A stretch of 64,000 nt of DNA from Thalassia testudinum (taxonomy: Eukaryota > Streptophyta > Magnoliopsida > Alismatales > Hydrocharitaceae): NCBI GenBank assembly GCA_037157565.1, contig JAZHRO010000063.1, positions 92,876,001 through 92,940,000 of the forward strand, written 5' to 3'. This document shows positions 35,926 to 47,434 of this stretch, one piece after another (the stretch's first letter is position 1; the number at the start of each line of letters is the position of its first letter). The notes below the pieces were generated by a model, which had not been told where the DNA came from, did not search any database, and saw only the letters and a program-made list of their open reading frames with translations. The position numbers were made by a program, and so were the translations under genes.

Positions 35926-36990
35926 TGGATGTTCAAAGCACATGATCGGGGAGGAAGACTTATTCCTACAACTTCACTTCCAGGATGGTGGTATCGTTAA
36001 GTTTGGGAACAACCATAAAGGCTATATTATTGGTATTGGCTAAATTGGTAACTCTTCCACCTCTTTTGATAATGTACATTTAGTTAGTGGATTAAAACAT
36101 AACCTTCTAAGTGTAAGCCAAATATGTGATAAAGGATACAAAATCACTTTCACTTCAAATGATTTTAAAATAAGAGATAAAGAAACAAAACAAACTCTTC
36201 TCAAAGGAAATAGGTATAAGGATATCTACACTATCAACTTCAACAAATGCGACAATCTTGAATGTCTTGTCATATCTGATGAAGAGTCAACACTTTGGCA
36301 CATATGACTAGGTCATGTTCACATGAGAAACCTTAATAAACTTGTGAAACATGAACTTGTCAAAGTAACTTCAAGAAAGCAAAGTCTGTGATTCTTGTCA
36401 AGTTGGTAAACAAACTAAAAATCCCTTCAAACAAAAAAGGATGGTTAGTACTTCACAGCCTTTGGAGCTACTTCACTTAGATTTGTTTGGACTAACCAGA
36501 TCCGAAAGCCTAAGCGGGTGCAGATATTATCTAGTCATAATTGATAACTTTTCTAAATTTACTTGGGTATCTTTCTTAAAAAGTAAGGACTTAACCATTG
36601 ATGCCTTTAGCAAACTAGTTAGAAGACTACAAAATGAAAAAAGATATGAAGTAATCAAGATTAGAAGTGATCACGGTGGAGAATTTGAGAATGAATCCTT
36701 TTTTAATTTCTGTGATCAATATGGAATAAAACATGAATTCTCTTTTCCTAGAGCTGCATCTCAGAATGGTGTAGTTGAAAGGAAAAATAGAACCTTGCAA
36801 GAGTGTGCCTATACGATGTTGTGCACGCCAAAGCTACATTGATATTTTTAGGCAGAGGCTGTAAACACTGCTTGCTATATCCAAACTAGATCACTGATTA
36901 AACATATCCTAAACAAAACACCTTTTGAACTCTATCATGGAAGAACACCTAGAATTTTCTACTTCAAAATATTTGGTTGTTGATGTTTTA
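35918..36990 (+). pseudogene. Copia-1 protease remnant and integrase
   Basis: The protease begins WLVD, then the frame breaks; in the next frame SGCSKHMIGEEDLFLQL and LVSGLKHNLLSVSQICDKGY continue normally. A small deletion at the DSG active-site triad therefore disrupts it. GAG-pre-integrase and HHCC motifs follow (LWHI, LGHVHMRNL, CDSCQVGKQTKNPF). The core at 36441-36842 retains the DDE residues: HLDLFG, RSDHGGEFEN and NGVVERKNR. A TGA then TAG follow at 36840-36851, and the frame continues to FLGYSTRSKAYRVFN. Confidence 0.87.
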
Positions 36991-38890
36991 TACTCAATAC
37001 TAAGGACAATCTTGACAAGTTTGATGCTAAAAGTTCAGAAGGAATATTCTTAGGTTACTCAACTAGAAGTAAAGCCTATAGAGTTTTTAACAAGAAGAAT
37101 TCAGTTGTTGAGGAAACTATGCATGCATCATTTGATAAAACATTAGCTCAACCTAAATCTTCAGTAAACAATGATGATGATGAACTAGTAGATGACCCAT
37201 CAAACATTTCAGAAGAAAATGTTTCTGATGAACTTCCTAGAGATATTTTCTATATAAAAGATCATCCAAAAGAATTGGTGATAGGAGAACTGTCTAAAGG
37301 AGTTCAAACTAGATCTTCTTTTAATAGTTTAGTTTTCACTGCATTTGTTTCTCAATTAGAACCCAAAATGTTAAGGAAGCCTTTTCTGACAGTTACTAGA
37401 TTATTGCAATGGAAGATGAATTGAATCAATTTAAGTGAAATAATGTGTGGGAACTTGTTCTAAAGCCTGACTCTCAAACCATTATAGGAACCAAGTGGGT
37501 CTTTAGAAATAAACTTAATGAATCAGGGGAAGTAGTTAGAAATAAAGCTAGACTTGTGGCCCAAGAGTATAATCAAGAAGGAATTGATTTTGATGAAACA
37601 TATGCACCCGTAGCTCGTCTATAATTCATTAGGATGCTGCTAGCCTTTGTTACCCATATGAAATTTAAACTTTTTGAGATGGACATCAAAAGTGCCTTCG
37701 TAAATGGATTCAACAAGGAAGAAGTTTATGTTAAACAACCTCCAGATTTTGAAGATGTTAAATATCCAGACTATGTATATAAACTGAACAAAGCATTATA
37801 TGATCTTAAACAAGCTCCATGAGCTTAGTACGACAGATTAAAATCCTATCTAATTGAAAATGAGTTTTAAATTAGTAAAATAGATCCAACTTTTTTTACA
37901 AAAAGAAAAGAACATAATATATTAATAATATAAATATATGTTGATGACATTATTTTTGGTGCTACTAATGATCTGTTATGCCAAGAATTTGCAAAGGTAA
38001 TGCAGGATCAGTTTGAAATGAGCATGATGGGAGAACTTCGGTTCTTTCTCGGACTTCAAATTGACTAGCTGTCCTCCGAAATCTTCATATCTCAAACCAC
38101 ATACACCATGAAGATCTTGAAGAAATTCTTTATGGACAAAGTAAAGGATAAAGACATGCCTATGGCAGCCTCTACACAATTAAAATCTGATGAAACAGGT
38201 AAATCTGTAGATCAGAAATTATATAGAAGTATGATAGCATCATTATTATACTTGACTGCTAGTAGACCTGATATTATCTTTTGTACTTATTTGTGTGCTC
38301 GCTTTCAAGTAAACCCTAAAGAAATACATTTAAATGCTGTTAAAAGAATACTTAGATATTTAAACACCACACATGACCTAGGACTTTTCTATCCGAAGTC
38401 AGACACATTGGAATTATATTCCTTCTGTGATGCTGATTATGCGGGTAGCTTTACAGATAGAAAGAGTACTAGTGGAACGTGTCAATTTCTCCAAAATTCC
38501 CTAGTCTCTTGGTTCTCTAGGAAACAAAATACTATTTTACTCTCCACAACAGAAGCAGAATATGTAGCTGCATCTTTAGCTTGTTCACAACTATTGTGGA
38601 TGAAACAAAGCTTACAAGATTTTGGCCTATCCTATAAAAATAATAAAATACTGTGTGACAACACTAGTGCGATTAACTTATCTAAGAATCCAGTACAACT
38701 TTCTAGGACTAAACATATTGATGTAAGACATCACTTTCTTAGAGATTATGTCTTAAAAGGAGAGATTAACCTACAATTTGTTAAAACAGAAAATCAATTA
38801 GCTAATATATTCACAAAAGCCTTTCTAAAAGAAAGATTCAACCAAATTTGCCATTCACTAGGATTAGCAAGACCAAAAGAACCTAATTGA
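36991..38890 (+). pseudogene. Copia-1 reverse transcriptase and RNase H
   Basis: An acidic linker (37119-37370) is followed by a frameshift near 37370. RT then reads GTKWVFRNKLNESGEVVRNK, DFDETYAPVARL, FKLFEMDIKSAFVNG and LNKALYDLKQAP, with catalytic YVDD at 37937-37948 and MMGELRFFLGLQI. RNase H is open from 38108 to the TGA at 38888: RPDIIFCTYLCARFQ, FCDADYAGSFTDRKSTSG, STTEAEYVAAS and LCDNTSAINLSKNP. All catalytic motifs are visible, but stops at 37433, 37621, 37820, 37867 and 38066 kill it. The C-terminus has the usual copia length. Confidence 0.9.
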
Positions 38891-39844
38891 CATGCTTGAT
38901 TGATCTATTTTTTATTATTGATCGATCAATTTTTTAAAGTGATCGACCAAAATGTTTTGATCGATCAAAGTACTTATTTTATTGACCAAATTCTTTGGCA
39001 GAAAATTTCCCTCCAAAAATTTGAGTTTTGATCTATCAATCAGGTTATTTGATCGACCTATCTGGTTGGGTGGGATTTTTCCCTCCAATCATTCAAACTC
39101 TGATCAACCAATTAACATATTTGATCGATTATTTCTAATTTTGATCGACCAGAAATAAGTTTTGATTGATCAAAATTGGGCATTTCAATTTTTGAGATTG
39201 TGATCTTTCTACCTCGAATCTCTCTCCTAATCTATCCTAATGACCTTGTTAACCGTGATTCGCCTCCAAAAATGTTCTTACCTATCTTACTAATCACGTT
39301 TTCTATAAAAACACATGATTTTTACCTTCAAACCTATTCTTTTTACTACCTTACCCCACCAATTGGTCCCCACATACTCTCCACCACAAAAACAAAACAC
39401 CCATCTGACCCCACCTCTCCTTCGACGACCTTCACCGACCAACCATCTCGCTGTCTTCGACCACTGCCGCAACGAAGCTACGTCATCATTGCACATCCTC
39501 CGTGCACTCGCAACCTCCGTCCGCTCTCCACACCAACCTCCTTTGATTGATCAATCCTTGATTGGTCTCGATACACTTTAAAACTTAGTGAAATCCATCC
39601 CTTGTTGGATTTTTACTTAAGTATTAGATGTGCCATGTTGTGGTCTAATGTTTTCTTGCTTTCTTGTATGATTACTTGTAAAATTGAGTAGTATAAGTGA
39701 GCAAAACATCTATTTCAATCTCATTTTTGTCGAGTTTGACTACTTTTAGTCGACCAAATTCCTTGGTTGATCAACCAAAAGTCGATTTTTCCAGAACATC
39801 AACTGGGTCATTTTGATCGACCAACGTGTTTTTGCGAAATTTGA
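38891..39844 (+). other. Copia-1 spacer between pol and the extra ORF
   Basis: Noncoding. Filled with the same TGATCGATCA/TTTGATCGACCAA words as the 5' LTR (38925-39175 and 39745-39825) but lacking the LTR TATA region, so it is not the 3' LTR. The 39.3-39.6 kb part is C-rich. Confidence 0.6.
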
Positions 39845-40900
39845 ATGGCTCCAAAACGTGCGTGTTCCTCCTCTTCATCTCATTGTGATGATACTTTTGA
39901 TCATTTTTTCATCACTGAGGCCACATGTGATCATTTTTCTCTTTTCTCAAAATTTTCACTGCAGGTTGGTAGACCCATCGACTTTGCATACTTTGAACCT
40001 ATATTTCCAAGGATCTACGAAAAATTTGCTTACCACCAGATCTTACATCTTTTTGAGTGGAATTTTTATGCGGGTTCCAAGAACAGCTGCATACCCGATG
40101 TTGACCCAATGGCCTGTCACCTATTTTATGCCAATCTAAAAGGCATAGGTAAGGATTTCAACATCGAGTTGACCTCTAACGTCTATGGCATAGAGGTTCT
40201 GGTCAATGCAGATGTTCTTTCTGAGATTCTTGGATGTCCGTCTGTTGGTCCCACTTTTCTTGAGCTACAATAGCAGACATAGACATATACCATTAGGGAC
40301 ACCCTGCTCACTCCCTCTCATTTTGACTTAGGTTGTCCAGCCAAGTCACCCTATTTTCGTCGTCTACCCAGATTTCTTAATAGTTTTTTTATGGAATTTC
40401 ATGTCCAAATCTACGTCATTTGAAAACTGCGCTGGTATTATGCTCATCACCCTTTATGCATTTCTTAAAAACAAACGGTTCAACTGGAACCACTTGATTC
40501 TGTATCTCATGAGCAAGCCTCCCACCAGCTCCTTCCAGTTTGGGACACTTCTTTCCCATATCTTCCTACATTTCTATGTTCCCATGGATATAAATCATAA
40601 ACAATTTATCACTAGAGTCTCCATTTTTGATAAGCTTACTTATACAAAGATGGAGCAATCACAGGGAGCCTGTGGTAAGGATACAGCCTAGAAGTAGCAG
40701 TAGCAGCAGGAACCATTAGCAGTTCCTCCTCCTTTCCCTCCTTATGAGCACTTTACAGTGACATGCCCTCCAGTACGACTGTCTCCATCCTTCTATGACC
40801 AGGACTGGAGCCTCTTGGATAGATCCCTCTTAGGCAAGGATTTTGTGAGTATTCAGGATGTGACGAATGGAATTTCCTTGTTGATGCATTAATAGAGGGA
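39845..40900 (+). pseudogene. Extra downstream ORF of Copia-1 (plant transposon-associated protein-like)
   Basis: Starts MAPKRACSSSSSHCDD and reads RPIDFAYFEPIF, IYEKFAYHQILHLFEWNF, DPMACHLFYANLKGIG and VYGIEVLVNADVLSEILGCP. A stop at 40273 and a frameshift follow, then FNWNHLILYLMSKPP, FQFGTLLSHIFLHFYVP and a proline-rich tail. The pattern (P..V..FYANL..., ...G..v.v....l...LG.P, then ...G.LL..IF.HF.VP) resembles the 'putative plant transposon protein' family often found inside plant LTR elements, whose function is unknown to me. It is cut by Element E at 40938. It could instead be a separate older insertion, but the shared spacer motif argues it belongs to Copia-1. Confidence 0.55.
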
Positions 40901-40938
40901 GACAGATTTGATGATGATGCGCCATGGGCATCAGGTAT

Positions 40939-42767
40939 TGATCGGAGGTTTTTCGCTTGCAGAAATAATGTGTATCAGAAAAATATGTTGTCGCAATGTG
41001 TAGATCGTGGTGGAAAATCCCGAACAAAAATATTTCAATAAAACTAACCACGAAGAGTTAGGTCATATCCACAGGGAGGAATAAATCAATAAATTCACCA
41101 ATGTTTCTAATATTGTGTTCGACTACGTTGTACGAGGCAAAAATGATGCAAAAATTAATTTATCAATACGTTGTTGCATCAAATGAGAGAAAGAGACTTT
41201 TGGATAAGCATGCATGTGAAATAGAGAAAAAGATAGGGGTGCACATGCAACTTCACTTCATATAACAAATATTAATCTTAAAATTCAACTCCCGACAAGG
41301 ACATCAAATGTAAATATTAATACCCCCTTCACTGTAGAGAAACAGGGGACTTGCTCCCCTTTCCTCGTGTAAGGGGAAGAGGCTACGGATGGAGGAGCAG
41401 AGCTCGGAGAAGGTTGGCATTATCGAGAGCTTCGCCACGGAGGTCGCACTAAGGAAAACGATGGCTGGTGGCTACCGGTTGGTGGGAAGGTTGGCTGGTG
41501 ACGTGGAGCCTCACCGACGGTCATGTGGTTTGTCATTGGTAGATTTGAGGGCGTGGCCGTGATCGTGAGGGCCAGCGAGTTCAACGGCATCGATGGAGTG
41601 AAGGATGGTGGCTGTGCGTGAGGGGGACCGGCATTGATGTTGGGTTCCCTTCAATCTATTGGAGAGGAATACGAAGAAGAAGACGGAGGCCGCTTGCACA
41701 TAAGGAGGGCCCGCAAGGGCAGTGTGCATGTAAGGTTGGCACGTAAGGGGGTCGGCTCTGTGCGTGGTTGGTGCACACGAGGGCATTGCTGCGTGAGGAG
41801 CTACTGTTGCACAAGGAGTGCGCTGCTGCAGCTGGTCGAGTGCGGGTGCGAGTGGAGGAGAGTGGTCGGGGAAGATGATACCCGATAGTGTAAGCGATCA
41901 AGGGTAGAGGTTGACACTGTTGTGCATGGAGGTCTACGTAGTGGTGGGTTCCTCCTCTCCTCTATTGGTGGAGAAGAAGAGGAAGGAGAAAAGGCCGTTG
42001 GTGCATGGGAAAGCTTGCTACTGGTGATGGTGCTCACGGTCATGGTAGCGTGGTGGCTTTGTGGAAGTCGCAGTGGTGATGTCGGCAAACAGAGCACGGT
42101 GGTGATGTTAAGGCAGAGACGTCGCGGTTGCGGATGTCGGTGCTATCACCACCGACCGCGGTGATGATTTGGCGTAGGCGAGATGCGGTGGTGGGAGGTT
42201 GTAGTCATCGACGATGGAGGCTCGCAGTGGCGGGGTTGGGCACACGGTGCAGGTTGAGAGAGGATGTGGAGATGGGCGGCTTCCTCCTTGTGGTGGGGGA
42301 TATGGATCCTCCTCCCCTTTTGCCGTCCCCTGCTATATAAGGATAGAAGAGAGAATCAAAGAATAAATCGAAGAAGGAAAGAGAGAAAATAAAATCATAA
42401 TTTTATGTTGCCATTTGAGGGAGAGAGAGAGATAAGGAATCAATGATATTTTTATGTGATCAAAAGAGGCAAGTGGTTTTAGGGAAAATAAGGAAGGGAT
42501 TAAGAGATGCAAAAGAATGATTCTCTTGCCAAATTTTGCCAAGATAAAATTCCTATAATGTGACATCTCAAATTTAGATTTGATGTGAAGTTCTTGCCTT
42601 TAAAGTGAATAATTAGTTCTTTCACATAAATATTCAAGAATTAATGCATGAAATGATACATTCAAGGCTTACACATTTTGTCATTATCAAACATGCTTTA
42701 AATTAAATTCTTATCTAAATAATACTGTACTTAAGCACTAAATTAGTCCACTTAAGTGAACCTATCA
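40939..42767 (-). repeat. Element E 3' LTR
   Basis: About 1.83 kb, TGATCGG...CCTATCA. The 41.4-42.3 kb part is GC-rich; a minus-strand TATATAG lies near 42333-42339. The open frames inside show no domains. Confidence 0.8.
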
Positions 42768-44240
42768 AATACCCTCATGCCTAAGTTTTGCTAGTCCTGA
42801 GTAAAATCATATGAAACAAACCAAGTCTCCAGGCTAGATTTTACTGTTAGGATGTCTTATCGTGCCACACTTTAGAAATTAGATTGAAATGCCAACTATA
42901 GGCCTAAAGGTACCTAAGTACCAGCCAAGATACAAACCTGATTAGCCTCAGCCTTGGGTCCGCTGGGAAGGTTTCTAAGGCCCGCAAAAACTGCCTAGAG
43001 GTTTGTTGACCCCAGCAGTTAAAGCACCCATGCATATGTGTAGCAAGGCTAGGTTCAGTTTGCCAATGTATTTTTAGTAAGAGAGAGAGGAAGAAATATT
43101 ATTACGAGAGTTCTCTCTTTCTTTTTGAATTCTCCTAGACTTAACATTGGATTGGCCAAAAACACGATCTGTATCAGATTCCTTGTCTCCACCATCAATC
43201 CTTGTACGGTCCTTGGCAATCGATGCTTCGGGATAGCACCACCTATGGCAACTCTCAAAACCCTGGCTTTCAACACTTCGGGATAGTTCCACCCATGACA
43301 TTCTATAGCTGAATTCAGACCTTGGCAATCGACATTTTGGGATAATGCCGCCCACAGCATCTGAACCAACACATGATGCTTTCGTGCCCCCTATAGGATA
43401 TTTAGATATCCTACGAGACAAGCATCAAGGACACGATATGTTATAACGCATCTTCAAGGGGATTATTTTACATTCCTCATCTTCGTGCCGAGAACTCATC
43501 CAATCAACTTGTGTCTTCAAGCCGCTCCTAAGTCAACTTTTTGGGAAACATTTTCAGAACAGACACTTTTTTGGCAGTATTCTTCTTTATGCGCACTGAA
43601 CCAGACCAGTGTGTGATTTTTGGGTGCCTAGGTTACCAAGTCCTGCAAACCAAGGGTAGGCAACGGGGCCAAATACACCCTAAGCTTTAGACTTAATACA
43701 TCAGCCTCGCAACTCCCTCAACCTCTTGAGGAATAGTCCAGATCTTAACAAATAAGTGAGCGTTTAAGCCCTAGAACAGACCCAAGAGGCCTAAAGTCGA
43801 TATCCCTCACTTATCTCCTTTTCTCTAGCACTTCAGGACTTTATTTATTCATTTATTCTAGCCTAGAACTTAGGTAACTCTTCCATAATCAATTGCTGGG
43901 ACCAACACAATTTTGCATACTTTCTTTCTTTGTCTCTCCTCAATATATTTGAAATTCAGCTCACAAAGATTTCATCTCCTTTTTCTCTTTTCTTTTCTTC
44001 TTCTTCTTCTTTTACAAAACAAGATGGATGACTAATTGCATGTAGGTTATACCCCACTTCTACATATTCTACATATTGAACCGCTTCTCATTTCACTATT
44101 CTACACCCTTGAGTGGTTCACTTCTATAACCTGAAATGAACAACCTCAGGTTATACCCCTGCATTCTCAAATATGACAATATCCTCATTGAAAAGCAAAA
44201 GCAAAGAAAGATATTACCTGAGGTGGAGTTGGGATAGCTC
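42768..44240 (-). other. Element E PPT and 3' noncoding block (shared with Gypsy-2)
   Basis: Begins with taccctcatgcctaagttttg beside the LTR. It then follows the Gypsy-2 spacer (53088-54550) in order: ggcctaaaggtacctaagta, aaggcccgcaaaaactg, gttcagtttgccaatg, an agagagag run, cacgatctgtatcagattcc, the triplicated motif, and cctgaggtggagttgg. The coding frame 43055-43421 is not conserved as protein in Gypsy-2. A second PPT-like block lies at 44153-44190. Confidence 0.7.
43211..43370. repeat. Triplicated TTCGGGATA-type motif in Element E
   Basis: Three diverged units of about 55-60 bp, each with a (t)tggcaatcga-like lead, cttcgggata, a g/c-rich ccacccatggca-like core, then a cctt/gacct end (starts near 43211, 43262 and 43320). 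Confidence 0.6.
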
Positions 44241-44358
44241 GTAAATCGAGTTCTGCAAGGGAAATAGGAGACCCAAAGAAGATATGTAACAAACCTGGCC
44301 TGGCAAGTAAGTAACCTAAGATGTTGGCAAGCTGGTGATGGATAGTGAGGCCAAATAC

Positions 44359-46211
44359 TCACCAGAAGCAGGTGAAAAGAGGGTACTCCTGAGCTATTTG
44401 TGGAGGTTTTACATAATACACCTGAGTAGTGACCTCCAGGAGTGTATGATGAAAAGGTAAAGGCTCCTTAAGCAGATATGTGTGGGCAACAGAGGGTGTG
44501 TAGAACGATACCCTAAGACTGCTGGGTTGACATGGAAGAGTGTCGATCCAAACTCGCCACTCTACCATAGAGTGTATTGGTCAGGATATTCCCCTATTAA
44601 TCAAAAGTGCGAGTAGAGATTTTAGGAAGCTGGTACTATGTGAGCTGATGTCTCTCAGGTGCGGGGTAGGGAAGAGGGTTAAAGAGGGTGTGAGCAGTTT
44701 GACATTCATCCTCGATATCCATTCCAATTCTTGAATGTTATCAGAAGTATCCTTAGTTACTGATTGCCTTTCATGCTGCATATCATTGGTGTGCGTGTCC
44801 GAGAATGGGCCCAAATGTTCGTCATCCAAATTGAACCGCTCAAGGGTGTCACTCATTTCACTATTATGTAGAAGTGGGTTGGAAGCAATAAGGTTGTGAG
44901 TGTCCCCAATAATGACATCCCCAGGTTCTTGTTCAATGCTAAGATCCTACTCCTGGGGTGTATAAATTCTTTCCTCAAGAGTAGTAATTGCTTCCATTTC
45001 TTCCGACTGTTTGAGAGGATGATCTTGATAGTCAAAGGTATGTAGGAATTCAGATTTGGCTAATTCAATCAGATCCTCAAGGGATAAGTTATCAAACAAA
45101 ACATATTCTCCCCTAGAGTCACTCCATACTCTGAGTCTGGGCCCCTTAAAGTCATCATCATCCTCTTCTACATTTTGTCCCTCTTGACTCTGAGCCTCAG
45201 GGTAAACTTTCAGATCAGGATCAGGTGCTTCCTCAAAAATCAACTCTTCGTGTCCTTGAGACCAATATTGATCTAATTCTTCCAATTCCGTCTTAATTTT
45301 CTCATGGTTACTTGGGTTGGGGACTTGTGAATCCTCAGAATATTCAATGATAGGTGTTAGTCCCATTGATAGAGGAGTGTGGTTATTATCACTTCCTTCT
45401 AGTATGATTTCCTCTGGCATCCAAGACTCCTGGAATTTATTAACTTCTAAATCACAATCCTCATGGGACTCTAATTGAGGTGCAAGGTCCGCAGAAGCGT
45501 AAAGTATATGCTCAGGATCCCTAGGATGGGGTACAGATTCCATCACAAGATTCAGATTGGGAACTAGGTTGACTATTTGACTACGACCTGTTTCATTAAA
45601 TGTAACAAAGATACTATCATTCGGGTCGAGTTCATCTAATGGATAGTCACCAAGATTGCCTTCTGTTGGGCATATCTCATGAGGGACGTCTAAGTGATAG
45701 CTACTCCTCAAAATAAGATCCCTGTTGTCATTGTTTTCCTTGAAATTATCTTGGTAATCGGGGATATAAGGGTAGGGATCAGAATTTACTATAGGAGGAA
45801 CACTAAGCTGGTTAATCTCTTCAGTTAATCTTTGACTATTCCTCAAAATCTCTCCCATAGAATCCATCATCACTTTCTATTATTTTTGCATTTCTATCAT
45901 AAAAGAGGAGAGGCTACCATCAAATTGAGTAGGATAGTCAATCTCAGGTTCAAGTTGCCTAGGAGTATCGGTCCAACCTTGATAAGACAAATCATGAAGG
46001 GTGGGTGGGTTGCGCATGGTCATGGAAGAGCTAGGGTTGGGGTACCCTTCTCGTAGGTCTGCTCATCACCATTGGGTTGGGGTTTAATCAGTCCAATGTT
46101 CCTATAGTAGGAGTAGAAAGAATCCCAATGCTCATCAGAAGATAGATAACTGCAGATATTGGGATTGGGTATTCTGGGGTGAAAAGAAGTGAAGTAGTTA
46201 CTGTAATCCAT
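44359..46211 (-). pseudogene. Private acidic ORF of Element E (unknown protein)
   Basis: I do not recognise this protein. From the ATG at 46211 it reads MDYSNYFTSFHPRIPNPN and GDEQTYEKG, then a frameshift near 46018. The next frame gives MRNPPTLHDLSYQGW, two adjacent stops near 45883, and then a 308-codon open stretch (45873-44947) with GEILRNSQRLTEEINQLSVP, FNETGRSQIVNLVPNLNL, VEEDDDDFKGPRLRVW and LSLEDLIELAKSEFLHTF. After one TAG the same frame continues through MSDTLERFNLDDEH to 44581, and after another stop to 44359 (MVEWRVWIDTLPCQP). It is strongly acidic, with no CCHC knuckle, protease, RT or integrase motif. It occupies the gag-pol position. The long residual frame implies past selection. 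A highly diverged Gag is an alternative. Confidence 0.6.
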
Positions 46212-47429
46212 TTGAAAAAACAACTTGAAAAACACACCCCAATCAAACACAAGGCAATGGGACTTCTCTTTTCATTCTTAGAGTAGATTTAAGCCAACCT
46301 CTAATTGACTCCTTAAAGTTTGTCAAATGGAGTCAAGTTTGTACTCGTCCGTTCCCACTTTAGTGGTATAAGAGGGAGATGTGACTTGAGATCCTTGACA
46401 AGCTCTTTCGAGAAGACAGAGGTCGTTTACGTTCTCTCTTGGTGGCAAAAGAAGTTTCACAATCAATTACGTGACTTAAGTCGACCTTCGAGTGCCCTAG
46501 GACCTATACTTTGCTTAGATGATACTCCCAGGTGATCAAGTAAGAAGTTACTCCAAGGACGAGCAAAGGGATGCAAGTAGGGCGAACCCTTCCTTTGAGG
46601 CGATGTGTAAGCGGTGTCTCTTAACTACCCTTTTGTTCCTTTAAGGGGTGTCCCCCTCCATGAAGTATCAAAACACTCGGTCAAAAGATAGTACCACTAT
46701 CACAAAACAAGATAGGAGGGTCTTCACCAATAAAGAGATCGGTGCCTATAGCCTTAAGGGATAGAGCCTTAGTGCAGTGCCTAATGTGCATGCTCAGTGC
46801 CAGAAGTGCACATCACACTGTAAATCATTTTCAATTTTGAAAATGTAGACAAGTCCCTTTAAATCAGATCAAGTGTGATTTGGTTTTAAGGTCGAATCTA
46901 ATTGTTAGTCCTAATTTCAGTTAGATGACCACTGAATTAGGTTAATTCAATTAGTTTTTTTGTCTTGAATTTTAAGCTAAATGGAAATGCGTGAACAGGA
47001 GCTGGATGCAAAGATAGAAAGATATACCTTACTCCAGCAATCTTCGTGCAAATATGTACGCAATGCAAAGAAGAGAACTAGTATGTTGCTCAATCACCCC
47101 TAAATGCATGCACCTAAGGGCATGCAACTCCTAAATAGGCAGCTTGATACTTTTTTGTGTTTGTTTTAGAGGCAAGAATGCAGAAAAATGAATCACGTGA
47201 GTAGCAAAAATATAGCCCCTAGTCTCTAAAGATTGTGGGGACAGAACCCAAAAAATCAGCCCCAATTACTACAAGGGCGAGAAACAGAAATAAAACTTGT
47301 GACAAAGGAGAATCCCCTATGAAAGTGGGATCCAGGTCTCCTGCGTTTGCCTCTCATGTGGGCGTCGCTCAAGGTCGACGTCATCTCTCAGTTGCGCCTG
47401 TCACCTCGTCAGATTCCTCACACAGAAAA
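46212..47429 (-). other. Element E 5' leader
   Basis: Noncoding. It continues after the nested solo LTR to the PBS at 49643. Confidence 0.5.
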
Positions 47430-47434
47430 GATAA

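Larger units (their letters stand above)
33264..40938 (+). mobile_element. Copia-1: Sirevirus-like Ty1/copia element (right end displaced)
   Basis: 5' LTR, PBS, gag, protease, integrase, RT and RNase H follow in copia order. A noncoding spacer and an extra ORF come next, before Element E interrupts at 40938. Integrase lying before RT defines copia; the coiled-coil Gag and an ORF after pol suggest a Sirevirus. The exact LTR start is uncertain. Stops and frameshifts in every module make it inactive. Confidence 0.8.

Noticed and set aside
39176..39581. Overlapping Pro/Thr/His-rich frames
   Set aside because: C-rich spacer of Copia-1; no domain, no conservation visible.
38891..39840. Copia-1 3' LTR directly after pol
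   Set aside because: It shares the TGATCGACCAA words with the 5' LTR but not its order, TATA region or ends, and an ORF follows.
43055..43421. Arg/Ser-rich minus-strand ORFs in Element E
   Set aside because: The homologous Gypsy-2 region (53520-53850) has stops in that frame, so conservation is at the nucleotide level.
44096..44362. 88-codon frame as the end of the Element E ORF
   Set aside because: It is in a different frame and overlaps the shared noncoding block; the private ORF more likely ends near 44359.
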